64,000 nt of DNA from assembly GCA_029552545.1 (NCBI GenBank), contig JAKPDO010000031.1, positions 1 through 64,000 on the forward strand, given 5' to 3'. Shown here piece by piece: positions 1-9,821 of the stretch (position 1 is the first letter of the stretch; every line of letters begins with the position of its first letter). The notes beneath the pieces were generated by a model. It was not told the DNA's origin. It saw nothing but the letters and a program-made list of their open reading frames with translations, and searched no databases. The stretch is from Planctomycetota bacterium. GTDB taxonomy: Bacteria > Planctomycetota > Phycisphaerae > Sedimentisphaerales > Anaerohalosphaeraceae. The translations under genes were made by a program, and so were the position numbers.

Positions 1-1613
1 CCGAATCCGATGCACCGCACGGCCCCGGTCTTGTCCTGAATTGACAGCTGCAGGTGGTCGTTCTTGGCCCCGCACCGCCGCGGCGGCGCAATCAGCCGCA
101 CCCCCCGCGTGGCAAACACCGGCCGCGGATTGCCCTGCCCAAACGGTTCCAGCGACGCCAGCTCCCGCATAAACTGCCCGGAAATCTCCCGCACGGACGC
201 CTCCGCATCAATCGTCAGGGCCGCCGCGGGCGGCGCATCCGCACACTGACGGCGGGCGTATTCCTCGACGGCCTGAGCAAATGCCGCCACCTTGTCGGCC
301 TGAATGCGAAGGCCCGCCGCCATCTCATGCCCCCCAAAGCGAATCAGATGCTCCCCGCAGGCACACAGGGCCTCATACAGATTAAACCCCTCCACCGAGC
401 GAGCAGAGCCCTGTCCGGTCCCATTTTCCAGATTAATCAGGATGGCGGGCTTGCCGAACTCCTCAATCACCCGCGACGCCACAATCCCGATGACGCCCGG
501 GTGCCAGTTTTCGCCGGCCAGAACAATCGTCCGCCGGTCCGGATGATTCAGCCCCGCATCCAGAATCCGCTGGCGGACCTGCTTGAAAATATCCCGCTGG
601 CATTTCTGGCGAAGCTTGTTCTGCTCCTTGAGATACTGAGCAATCTGCATTGCCCGGTATTCATTGTCGGTCGTCAGCAGTTCCACAGCCAGCCGGGCGT
701 GTCCCATCCGTCCGGCAGCGTTGAGCATCGGGGCCAGCGTGAAGGCAATGTCATAGCTGTCCAGCCCGCGTCCGGCCAGGTCGGCCGCCTCGATCAGGGC
801 GCGGATGCCGCATAGATTTGATTCCTCCAGGGCCTTCAGCCCGAATCCCGCAATCACCCGGTTTTCGCCGCGCAGCTCCACTACGTCGGCAATCGTGCCC
901 AGCCCCGCCAGCGTCGTGGCGTTCAGCAGGTACTGGCGCAGCTCCGGCGGCATCTGCCCGCCGCGCCGATACGATTCGGCCAGTGCCCAGGCCACCTTAA
1001 AAGCAACCATCGCACCGGCCGCATTCGGATTCGGATAATCCGCATCCAAAAGCGGATGAACAATCGCCTGCGCCTCCGGCAGCACAGGGCCCGGGCGGTG
1101 ATGGTCCGTAAGAATCACATCCATTCCGAGCTGACGGGCCAGTGCAACCTCCTGACAGGCACTGATGCCGCAGTCCACCGTAATCAAAAGCTTCATCCCC
1201 GCCTCGGCCAGCTGCCGAACGGCATCGGCGTTCAGCCCGTATCCTTCATCGACGCGATGGGGAATGTAGTAATCCGCCCGGACATTCAGCAGGCGGAACA
1301 AATGCCAGAGGATTGCCACGCTGCTGATGCCGTCCACATCATAATCCCCATACAGAACAATCGGCTCCTGACGCTCGATAGCCCGGCGGATGCGCTCAAC
1401 GGCCTCCGTCATTCCCGGCAGACGCGCCGGCTCAATCAGGTCCGTCAGCTTCGGCGACAAAAACGACTGGGCCGTTTTCGCATCAGCAATCTGCCGATTC
1501 AGAAGCACCTGGGCGAAAAGCGGCGTGATTTTCAGCTGCTCGGCAAGGGTTTTGGAATGGGCACAGCGAGGGCGAACCTCCCAGATTTTCCGCTGCATCC
1601 TTGCCTGAGCCAT
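1..1613 (-). CDS. recJ: Single-stranded-DNA-specific exonuclease RecJ, partial (C-terminus beyond left edge)
   Basis: Minus-strand translation from ATG at 1613: MAQARMQRKIWEVRPRCAHSKTLAEQ...IVLYGDYDVDGISSVAIL...LLITVDCGIS...ILTDHHRPGP (DHH motifs). Absent from ORF track because it runs off the edge. Confidence 0.93.
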   Translation of the reverse strand, partial: MAQARMQRKIWEVRPRCAHSKTLAEQLKITPLFAQVLLNRQIADAKTAQSFLSPKLTDLIEPARLPGMTEAVERIRRAIERQEPIVLYGDYDVDGISSVAILWHLFRLLNVRADYYIPHRVDEGYGLNADAVRQLAEAGMKLLITVDCGISACQEVALARQLGMDVILTDHHRPGPVLPEAQAIVHPLLDADYPNPNAAGAMVAFKVAWALAESYRRGGQMPPELRQYLLNATTLAGLGTIADVVELRGENRVIAGFGLKALEESNLCGIRALIEAADLAGRGLDSYDIAFTLAPMLNAAGRMGHARLAVELLTTDNEYRAMQIAQYLKEQNKLRQKCQRDIFKQVRQRILDAGLNHPDRRTIVLAGENWHPGVIGIVASRVIEEFGKPAILINLENGTGQGSARSVEGFNLYEALCACGEHLIRFGGHEMAAGLRIQADKVAAFAQAVEEYARRQCADAPPAAALTIDAEASVREISGQFMRELASLEPFGQGNPRPVFATRGVRLIAPPRRCGAKNDHLQLSIQDKTGAVRCIGF

Positions 1614-1704
1614 GGAACCAATCCCTCGCTGAATGACAATTTACGGTACTTAGGCAAACTATACAATCATAGGAGAGGATTGTCAATCAAAGCGGGGCAA
1701 AGAA

Positions 1705-2727
1705 TCAGGGGTGCTCGAAGATTTCATCGAGAAGGGTCTCGGGCTGGGGGGCTGTACCCTGCGGCCAGTCTTTCACAAACCCGCCGTCCACAAGGGCCAC
1801 CACATAGGGACTCATAATCGCCCATTTTTGCTTGTCGCTCAGTCGGCCTTTCAGGCAGGGGGTGTCCGCCGGCACCGGGCCGGATTCGCTATAAGGAGGA
1901 ATCGCCACAAACGCAATGGTCATCAGCGTCTCACCCTGCTGGGCCATCTTCTTTGCATACTCATCGTACAGCGGAACCATCTGGGCACAGGTAGGGCAGT
2001 CGTGATGATACATCAGAATAACCGCCACGCCGTTTTTCAATTGGTCAGCAATGTCAATATACTGAAGCCACGGCCACGGAGTTGCGGCGGGCTGCTCCCC
2101 ATCGGCTTTGGACGGCTCAGCAGGAGCTGGCTGAATTTGCGGCGGAGGTGTCGGCTCCTCCGAGGGCTTCTGAATCGGGACCGGTTTTACCGGTTTCGCA
2201 ACCGGCGACCACTGCTCGGGTTTCTTAAATTCCGGACGAAGTGCAACCAGAACCGGCGCAGCAATCGCCATAAACCCGATTGCCGGAACAGCCGTCGCCA
2301 ACGCATGCAGCGGATGAGGCCAGGGCGGCGGCAGCAGTTTCTCCCCTTTCGGACGGAAAATCAGCAGCAGAACAAAAAACGGAATGTCAATCAAAGTCAA
2401 GGTGTACCAGGGGTTTACGTGAATTCGACCGAAGCAGCCGCACGATTCCGCCCCTGTCAGGGCCTTCGTGAGTGTCACAAAAATAAAAGCAAAATACACA
2501 CCCGTTGCCGCCAGCCAGGAGGCCTTGCGGAAAACTCCGGAAACAATCCACACCCCCAATGCAAACTCCAGCGGGATTTGAAACAGGAAAAACTCATACG
2601 ATTCCCAGATGCCGTGTTCCCGCCAAGAAGGAATGTAAACCGTCAGGACCTCGTGGAATTTTAAAAGCGCCGCTGCGGCCAGCAGCAGGCCTGCCAAGGT
2701 CATTACGATTCGATTGCCGAGCTTCAT
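1705..2727 (-). CDS. MauE/DoxX-like membrane protein fused to a thioredoxin-like C-terminal domain
   Basis: Four-TM MauE-like N-terminus (LAGLLLAAAALLKFHEVL..., GCFGRIHVNPWYTLTLID), Pro-rich linker, then VAVILMYHHDCPTCAQMVPLYDEYA (CPTC redox motif). Confidence 0.75.
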   Translation of the reverse strand: MKLGNRIVMTLAGLLLAAAALLKFHEVLTVYIPSWREHGIWESYEFFLFQIPLEFALGVWIVSGVFRKASWLAATGVYFAFIFVTLTKALTGAESCGCFGRIHVNPWYTLTLIDIPFFVLLLIFRPKGEKLLPPPWPHPLHALATAVPAIGFMAIAAPVLVALRPEFKKPEQWSPVAKPVKPVPIQKPSEEPTPPPQIQPAPAEPSKADGEQPAATPWPWLQYIDIADQLKNGVAVILMYHHDCPTCAQMVPLYDEYAKKMAQQGETLMTIAFVAIPPYSESGPVPADTPCLKGRLSDKQKWAIMSPYVVALVDGGFVKDWPQGTAPQPETLLDEIFEHP

Positions 2728-2907
2728 TCGACCAATTATGCCGCTTTTATAGGGCCATTGTCTATAAAAAAGATGCCGATTGCATCCTTTTCTACGGCCA
2801 GTGGCGGAGGCCGGTTCAGAAGATTCTCCCGCCTTCTTCGTTGACCCGCCCCGGCCGCGGGGTATAATCCCTTATTTCGTTTTCAATTACTCTTTGGGGA
2901 TAATGCC

Positions 2908-4101
2908 ATGAAGATACTGGTGATAAATGCCGGCAGCTCCTCGATTAAGTTTCAGCTGTTTGAGATGCCGGCCGGGACGATTGCCGCCAAGGGAATGGTT
3001 GAGCGGATTGGGCAGGCGGATGCGCAGCTGCATTATTCGGCAAACACCCATCAGATTTGCCGGTCTGTTCAGGCCGCCGACCATCAACAGGCCATGAAGG
3101 CCATTCTCGCAATTCTGACGGATGCGCAGGCGGGTGCGGTCAAAGACGCCGCAGAGATTCAGGCGGTTGGGCACCGCGTTGTACACGGGGGCGAAGAGTT
3201 CACCGGTTCGGTAAAAATTAATGACGCCGTGCTCAAATCCATCGAGCGGTTTGCGGATTTGGCCCCGCTGCACAACCCGCCGAATCTGACGGGCATTCAA
3301 GCCGCCCGGCAGGCCCTCCCGAACGCTGTTCAGGTGGCCTGTTTTGACACGGCGTTTCACGCCACCATCCCGCAGACGGCCTATCTGTACGGTCTGCCGT
3401 ATGAGATTTACGAAAAATACCGTGTGCGGCGGTACGGCTTTCACGGAACCAGCCATCGCTATGTCGCCCGGCGTGCGGCGGAGCTGATGGGCCGCGACAA
3501 GTACGCCCTGAATGCCATCACCTGTCATCTGGGCAACGGCTGCTCCATTACCGCCGTCAAAAACGGCCGGAGCGTCGATACCTCCATGGGCCTAACCCCG
3601 CTGGAGGGCGTCATCATGGGCACCCGCTGCGGAGACCTCGACCCGGCGATTGTCTTCTATCTGGCGGACAAGGGCTACACCGTCGCCCAGCTGAACGAGA
3701 TGTTCAACAAAAAGAGCGGCCTGCTGGGAATTTCCGGCGTTTCGAACGATATGCGGAATCTGACGGAACAGGCCGCCAAAGGTCACCCGCGGGCCCAGCT
3801 GGCAATTGACATCTTCTGCTATCGAATCAAAAAATACATCGGGGCGTACACCGCCGTTCTGGGAACGCTGGATGCCGTAATTTTCACCGGCGGCATTGGA
3901 GAGAATAATGCCGCCATTCGCCGGCAGATTTTGTCCGACCTGCCGCAGCTGGGGATTGAGGTCGATGCGGCCCGCAACGAGGCCCGCGAGCCCAAAGAGC
4001 GGCTCATCAGCACCGACCGCTCGCGCGTGAAGGTCTATGTGATTCCTACGAACGAAGAAGCGGCGATTGCGGCGGATACCTACCGGCTCGTTCAGTCCTG
4101 A
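2908..4101 (+). CDS. ackA: Acetate kinase
   Basis: MKILVINAGSSSIKFQLFEM, VGHRVVHGGE, RRYGFHGTSHRYV, HLGNGCSITAVKNGRSVDTSMG, FTGGIGENN motifs. Confidence 0.97.
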   Translation: MKILVINAGSSSIKFQLFEMPAGTIAAKGMVERIGQADAQLHYSANTHQICRSVQAADHQQAMKAILAILTDAQAGAVKDAAEIQAVGHRVVHGGEEFTGSVKINDAVLKSIERFADLAPLHNPPNLTGIQAARQALPNAVQVACFDTAFHATIPQTAYLYGLPYEIYEKYRVRRYGFHGTSHRYVARRAAELMGRDKYALNAITCHLGNGCSITAVKNGRSVDTSMGLTPLEGVIMGTRCGDLDPAIVFYLADKGYTVAQLNEMFNKKSGLLGISGVSNDMRNLTEQAAKGHPRAQLAIDIFCYRIKKYIGAYTAVLGTLDAVIFTGGIGENNAAIRRQILSDLPQLGIEVDAARNEAREPKERLISTDRSRVKVYVIPTNEEAAIAADTYRLVQS

Positions 4102-5033
4102 GCGCCCAGCGGAGCAGAGGGGGCTTGGGCCTGCCGCTGCTTCTGGGCCAGAACAAAACAATACGAGCCGCTGATGAGGATGCATCCGAAGAGCCACTGC
4201 AGGGCAGTCAGCCGCTCTCCGAACAGAAAGGCCGAGACAACCAGGACGCTGAACGGCCGCAGCAGCAGAAACATCGTGGGAATGCTGGCCCCGATCCGCC
4301 GGATGGCCGCATAATAGAGGACATGGCCGATGGCGATGCCCGCCAGCGCTGAAACAATCACGTGGCTCCAGCGGAGCATATCCAGCCGCAGAGCATCCGA
4401 TGGTCGGCCCATCACAAAGGCCAGCACGCCCAGCCCCAGCGCCGTGTAAATCGTGATGACCGAAAAGCTCAGCCGGCTGTCCACCTCGCCCAGCAGGGCC
4501 TTGACGGAGACGGTATAGCACCCCCAGCCGACCGCCATCAGGGCCGCCAGCAGCGTCCCCAGCAGGGTCGCCTTTGCCGAAAACTCCGGATGAAACATCA
4601 CCACGCCGCACACACCCGCTATCGAAAGGGCCGTGCCGACCCAAAACGGAACGCTTCGCAGAAGCCGCCTTTCTGCCGGAAACAGAACCATCGAAAACAG
4701 GGCCACCCAGAAGACCAGCGTCATCGTCACCAGCGTTACAAAGCCCGGCGCGGCGTAGTAAAATGCGGCGGCATAACAGCTCTGGCCGGCCACATTGAAG
4801 GCGGAGGGCACAATCGCCCGAACAAACACCGATTTCGGCAGGCCGTCCCGCGCGGATGTCCAAAACAGAAACGGAAGCCAGAACAAAAAGGACGTCCCGT
4901 AGCGAAGAAAGTTCTGCGTCCAGGAATCAAGTACGCCGGTCAGGACCTTGATGTACAGCGGCGCAATCGTCCAGCAGACCATAAAGCCGACACAAAAGAA
5001 TGCAACGGAGGGCAGACGCGGACGTGTGTTCAT
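4092..5033 (-). CDS. EamA/DMT family transporter
   Basis: Ten hydrophobic segments in two EamA-like halves; C-terminal RRIGASIPTMFLLLRPFSVLVVSAFLFGERLTALQWLFGCILISG. Confidence 0.8.
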   Translation of the reverse strand: MNTRPRLPSVAFFCVGFMVCWTIAPLYIKVLTGVLDSWTQNFLRYGTSFLFWLPFLFWTSARDGLPKSVFVRAIVPSAFNVAGQSCYAAAFYYAAPGFVTLVTMTLVFWVALFSMVLFPAERRLLRSVPFWVGTALSIAGVCGVVMFHPEFSAKATLLGTLLAALMAVGWGCYTVSVKALLGEVDSRLSFSVITIYTALGLGVLAFVMGRPSDALRLDMLRWSHVIVSALAGIAIGHVLYYAAIRRIGASIPTMFLLLRPFSVLVVSAFLFGERLTALQWLFGCILISGSYCFVLAQKQRQAQAPSAPLGAQD

Positions 5034-5038
5034 CGGAG

Positions 5039-6757
5039 TCAGTCAGCAAAATAGGCGTCGGGTTCCAGACGGATTCGTTTGTGCAGGCCCTTGACGGACT
5101 CAAACACATAATCCCGCTCGGCCCGCAGACAAACCGTCGGTCCGTCAATATCGAGGGTCATCGTCTGCTGCGGATGACGCCGCCGCAGAACATTGGCCAG
5201 GTAGAAGGCCTTTTCGATGCCGTCGCCGGTCTTGAAATTGGCCACTTCATCGGGCTGGGCCAGCCGCGGGCCGTCATAAATCGACTCATTGGACATCTCG
5301 CGCAGAAACTCATACACCTGTTCATCCGACCGAGCCGCCGCCTGTTCAATCGATACCGGCGAGCGCTCCAGCGCCGCCTTGATAAACGGCTCCCAGCGGC
5401 ATCGCGTCATATCCCGATAGGCATAAAACGCCAAATCGGCCGTCGGACTCTTCGAGCGAATCGATTCGAGATAATCAATAACCTGTTCCCGCGAAAAATC
5501 CGGCGATATCCGAATCGGCTCGGCGGGCTCATACTGTTTTTCCGGAGACGGCAGACGCGGGTCAATGTGCAGGAACTGCCTGAGCTCCTCTACCAGCTTT
5601 TCCGCCTCCGGCACAAACGGCGACAAAAACCTTGCCAGCTTGAACCGGTCATCCGGATTCTTGATGTCAATCTTTTCCGCCTCAAGAAAGCGGGCCAGCT
5701 GTTCGCAGCACAGGCGCCCTTCAATGGGATAGGGACTGAAATCCTCCTCCTCGACCTCCTCGAGCAGTTTGTCAAAGGTCGCATCGAGAATCCGATACCG
5801 GCTGCCGTGCTCATAGCCGAACAGGACCTCAGATTTGACGAACATCCGCTCGCCCCGGCGGTGCCGGCAGAACTGGAAATACGGTTGATAGGGCTTCTGC
5901 GAGCGGAGAAAATTGGCGAAATTCAGCTGCGTGAGCGGGGCGTCCAGGTACTCCCGAAGCAGCCGCTGAAGCCGCTGATACTGCTGCGGGTCAATCGTGG
6001 CTTTCTCATAAAAGCAGTGGATACAGCCGGTTACATGGCCGACGACGGTCACCTGCTCGTTGCGCAGCGCCCGCTGGGCCTTGTTGGAAATCTCCGTACC
6101 GTTAAACCACATCGCCTTGGTCACCAGCCGGCGGTTGTTCGTGATGACCCCATCCTGAATATCGATAAAGTTCTGCGAATGCAGGGGGGTCAGAATCAGA
6201 AAGATATCTTCCAGCGGGATGCCGCAGACGATAAAGGCCGCCGCCGCATACAGGGCCGACAGGGATACGCACTCGCCGGCGCCGGTCTGATAGCCCTCCT
6301 TGCGGCGGAAGGCAGCCATCGCCTCGACCGTCTCGGTTTTCCAGTAGGGGATCACGTCGCCGTCGTATTTGTCCAGGCCGAAATGCCGGCGGATATCCAC
6401 ATCAAAATAGTATTTGTCGCCGGTGTAGCCGAACAGGGCGTTGGAGCGGGCGATATCCTCCGGCGAAATGACATCCTTAAAGCGGTTCAGCTCCACATCC
6501 TTGCTCGTCAGGCCCCAGGTGTTCAGGTCGAGGTTGAATTCAAACTCATCCATAATATACTGGCGCAGACGCATCAGCCGACGCCAGGGATTTTTATTCC
6601 CCAGTTTGACAAAACACTCTTCATCCCGCCACCGCCAAATCAGCGGGCTCATCAGATTCGCCAGCACCAGCGAAACCATCAGCTCCGGATACACGAAACA
6701 CTCCATATCCGACAGCGTCAGGGCGGAACTGTATTTTTCAAGCTCCCGGGCATTCAT
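5039..6757 (-). CDS. Conserved hypothetical protein with transglutaminase-like (Cys/His/Asp) features
   Basis: Long ORF; GECVSLSALYAAAAFIVCGIPLEDIFLILTPLHSQNFIDIQDG resembles the Cys and His-Asp regions of transglutaminase-like proteins. Confidence 0.45.
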   Translation of the reverse strand: MNARELEKYSSALTLSDMECFVYPELMVSLVLANLMSPLIWRWRDEECFVKLGNKNPWRRLMRLRQYIMDEFEFNLDLNTWGLTSKDVELNRFKDVISPEDIARSNALFGYTGDKYYFDVDIRRHFGLDKYDGDVIPYWKTETVEAMAAFRRKEGYQTGAGECVSLSALYAAAAFIVCGIPLEDIFLILTPLHSQNFIDIQDGVITNNRRLVTKAMWFNGTEISNKAQRALRNEQVTVVGHVTGCIHCFYEKATIDPQQYQRLQRLLREYLDAPLTQLNFANFLRSQKPYQPYFQFCRHRRGERMFVKSEVLFGYEHGSRYRILDATFDKLLEEVEEEDFSPYPIEGRLCCEQLARFLEAEKIDIKNPDDRFKLARFLSPFVPEAEKLVEELRQFLHIDPRLPSPEKQYEPAEPIRISPDFSREQVIDYLESIRSKSPTADLAFYAYRDMTRCRWEPFIKAALERSPVSIEQAAARSDEQVYEFLREMSNESIYDGPRLAQPDEVANFKTGDGIEKAFYLANVLRRRHPQQTMTLDIDGPTVCLRAERDYVFESVKGLHKRIRLEPDAYFAD

Positions 6758-6908
6758 CTTCAATTCCTGTTCTTTTTATTCATTTATTGTATCCGCACAA
6801 AGGCCCTACAGCAAGGACGGAAGGAGATTCTTTCTTGCCTTGACGGGATTTGCCGGTATAGTATGGACCGGTCGGCAATCAGGACAGTTTGATAATAAGG
6901 AGAATCCG

Positions 6909-9791
6909 ATGAAATCGACCCTTTCCGTAATGATTCTGGCCGGGGCGGTCCTTCTGAGCAGTTCCTGCGGACGGCAAACCGCCGGCATTCAGCGAGGCAA
7001 GCGTATGACACAAGAGCAGGGGCGTATTGTACGGAATTTCAACAGCGGCTGGCGGTTCTGCAAAGGCGAACAGCCGGCCCAGGCGGCCCAGATGGATTTT
7101 GACGACAGCAAATGGGAGGCGGTTCGGCTGCCGCACGACTGGGCCATTCGCGGCCCGTTCAACCCCGAGGAGCACGGCTACGCCGGCAAGCTCCCGTGGA
7201 AGGGGGTCGGCTGGTACCGCAAGACCTTCGAGCTTCCCGCCGACTGGCAGGGCCGTCAAGTCTATCTGGACTTTGACGGCGTGATGGCCTTCCCCAAGGT
7301 CTATATCAACGGGCAGTTGGCGGGCGAATGGGACTACGGCTATATGTCCTTCCGCGTCGATGCCACACCCTACGTGAAATTCGGTCAGAAAAATCTGGTT
7401 GCCGTCCGGGTGGACACCCGCAATCAGGGCACACGCTGGTATCCCGGAGCGGGCATCTACCGCAAGGTGACAATGACCGTCTGCAATCCGGTGCACATCG
7501 GACACTGGGCCACGTTCATCACCACACCGCAAGTAGCCGATCATCAGGCGACCGTCCATATCCAGACCGTTCTGGAAAATCATCTCGGAACCTCGCAGCC
7601 GGCAACGCTGCAAGTAGTCATCCGAGACCCGAAGGGCGGAATCGCCGCTCAGGGAATGCAGGACATCCTCCTGCCGGCAAACGGTCAGCAGGAAATGACC
7701 CAATCCCTTCAGGTACTCAACCCGCTCCGCTGGGACATCACCAGCCCGAACCTGTACACGGCCTTGGTGAGCATCCAGACCCGGGACAAACTGCTGGATG
7801 CAGAAACCATTTCCTTCGGCATCCGCACCTTTGAGTTTACCGCCGACGACGGGTTCCATCTGAACGGACGGCGCGTCCAGATTTACGGGGTCAATCTGCA
7901 TCACGACCACGGCCCGCTGGGAGCGGCCTTTTACCGCCGGGCGATGGAGCGGCAGCTGGAAATCATGCGAGACATCGGCGTCAACGCCATTCGAACCAGC
8001 CACAACCCGCCCGCCCCGGAACTGCTGGAGCTGTGCGACCGGATGGGATTTATCGTCTGGGACGAGTGCTTTGACAAATGGGATGACAAGGCCGGACGAG
8101 TGGACGGCCAGCCGCCGCTGGAGGAATACGGGCACAAACAGATTCGCAATTTCGTGATGCGCGACCGCAATCATCCCTGCGTAGTCGTCTGGTCCATCGG
8201 CAACGAAATCGGCAACCTGCCGGGCACCCGCGAGGGCAAATCCGGTCCCCGCATCAAAATGATGCGTGACTTTGTTTTGAAATACGACACAACCCGTCCG
8301 GTCGGAATGGCCGACTGCATTCCGGAAACCGCCAACGAGCCGATTCTGGATGCCCTCGACCTGGTCGGCTGGAATTACGACCGGCGGTACTATATCTTTC
8401 GGGAGCGTTATCCGCACAAACCGATTGTGTACAGCGAGTCGGCCTCGGCCCTGAGCACGCGCGGCTTTTATGAACTGCCCCTGCCGACCACCAAAACAGA
8501 TTACTCTGCGGCCCTGCAGGTGGATTCTTATGATTTGAATGCCGCGCCCTGGTCAGATATCCCGGACCGCGAATTCGCCTTGATGGAACGGGACAGTTTT
8601 GTGGCCGGGGAGATGGTTTGGACGGGCTTTGACTATTTGGGTGAACCGACCCCCTTCGATGAGGAGGCACGCAGCTCGTACTTCGGGATTGTGGACCTGT
8701 GCGGCATTCCCAAGGACCGCTATTACCTGTACCGCAGCTACTGGCGGCCCGAAGCAACAACCGTGCATATCCTGCCGCACTGGAATTGGCCCGACCGCAT
8801 CGGCAAAAATGTGCCGGTGTTTGTCTATACCAACGGCGACAGTGCCGAACTGTTCCTGAACGGCAAATCGCTCGGCCGGCGTGTCAAAGGGCAGGTGCCG
8901 GAGCGGCCCGTCAATCTGGCGGAAGGCAAACCGGTTTCCGCCAGCAGTGTGCAGACGGAGCACCCCGCTGAACACGCCGTCGATGGAAACAGCCAAACCC
9001 GCTGGTGTGCTTCCTCCGGCGCCAAAGAGGAATGGCTGGCCGTGGATTTGGGAAGCGAGCAGCCGATTCGCCGCGTTCTGATTGAATTTGAACGCGAGGC
9101 GAAAAACTACGGCTGCCGAATTGAAGCTTCCTCCGATGGAACCAATTGGAAGACCGTTGCGGAAAAAACCACCAGCACGCGGCCGTACTACGGCGGCCCG
9201 CGGGAGCACTTCTTTGCAGTGGATGCGCAGGCCCGTCATCTTCGCATCGTCTTTACGGACTTCCGGAACAACTGCTGGGCCTCCATCCGGAAACTGGGAG
9301 TCTATTCCAAAGAAGTCGAATCAGAGTACTATCTGCCCACCTACCGCTATCGTCTCCGCTGGAACGATGTGGTCTATGAACCGGGCGAACTGAAGGCCGT
9401 GGCTTACAAAGACGGCCGCGTCATCGGCGAGGCGGTCATGCGGACAGCCGGTGCGCCGGCCCGCCTGCGTCTGACGCCGGACCGAACAAACCTGGCGGCC
9501 ACCGGAGAGGATTTATCCTATATCCTCGTCGAAGCGCTGGACGAACAGGGCAATCTGTGCCCTCTGGCGGACAATCTCGTGCGGTTCTCCGTGCGGGGTC
9601 CGGCGGAAATAGCCGGAGTCGGAAACGGCAACCCGATGTCGTTTGAGCCCTTCCAGGCAGACTATCGAAAACTGTTTTACGGCAAAGCCATGCTGATTGT
9701 CCGCACGCTCGAAGGCCGAACGGGAAATGTCCGAATTCAGGCCGCCTCAGACGGGCTTCAGGAGGCCGCTGCGGAATTGAAGGTTCAGTAA
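6909..9791 (+). CDS. Glycoside hydrolase family 2 (beta-galactosidase-like) lipoprotein with F5/8 type C (discoidin) domain
   Basis: Start at 6909 gives lipobox signal MKSTLSVMILAGAVLLSSSCG; GH2 motifs NGVHxH-type INLHHDHGPLG, VVWSIGNEIGN (acid/base), VAGEMVWTGFDYLGEPTPF (nucleophile); VNLAEGKPVSASSVQTEHPAEHAVDGNSQTRWCAS discoidin signature. Listed 6441 start overlaps the upstream minus gene. Confidence 0.9.
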   Translation: MKSTLSVMILAGAVLLSSSCGRQTAGIQRGKRMTQEQGRIVRNFNSGWRFCKGEQPAQAAQMDFDDSKWEAVRLPHDWAIRGPFNPEEHGYAGKLPWKGVGWYRKTFELPADWQGRQVYLDFDGVMAFPKVYINGQLAGEWDYGYMSFRVDATPYVKFGQKNLVAVRVDTRNQGTRWYPGAGIYRKVTMTVCNPVHIGHWATFITTPQVADHQATVHIQTVLENHLGTSQPATLQVVIRDPKGGIAAQGMQDILLPANGQQEMTQSLQVLNPLRWDITSPNLYTALVSIQTRDKLLDAETISFGIRTFEFTADDGFHLNGRRVQIYGVNLHHDHGPLGAAFYRRAMERQLEIMRDIGVNAIRTSHNPPAPELLELCDRMGFIVWDECFDKWDDKAGRVDGQPPLEEYGHKQIRNFVMRDRNHPCVVVWSIGNEIGNLPGTREGKSGPRIKMMRDFVLKYDTTRPVGMADCIPETANEPILDALDLVGWNYDRRYYIFRERYPHKPIVYSESASALSTRGFYELPLPTTKTDYSAALQVDSYDLNAAPWSDIPDREFALMERDSFVAGEMVWTGFDYLGEPTPFDEEARSSYFGIVDLCGIPKDRYYLYRSYWRPEATTVHILPHWNWPDRIGKNVPVFVYTNGDSAELFLNGKSLGRRVKGQVPERPVNLAEGKPVSASSVQTEHPAEHAVDGNSQTRWCASSGAKEEWLAVDLGSEQPIRRVLIEFEREAKNYGCRIEASSDGTNWKTVAEKTTSTRPYYGGPREHFFAVDAQARHLRIVFTDFRNNCWASIRKLGVYSKEVESEYYLPTYRYRLRWNDVVYEPGELKAVAYKDGRVIGEAVMRTAGAPARLRLTPDRTNLAATGEDLSYILVEALDEQGNLCPLADNLVRFSVRGPAEIAGVGNGNPMSFEPFQADYRKLFYGKAMLIVRTLEGRTGNVRIQAASDGLQEAAAELKVQ

Positions 9792-9821
9792 AACACACAG
9801 AACGGCTTTGAACAATCTGTT

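Noticed and set aside
6879-8417. 512-aa minus-strand ORF antisense to the GH2 gene
   Set aside because: Shadow ORF of a strongly supported glycoside hydrolase; no recognisable domain.
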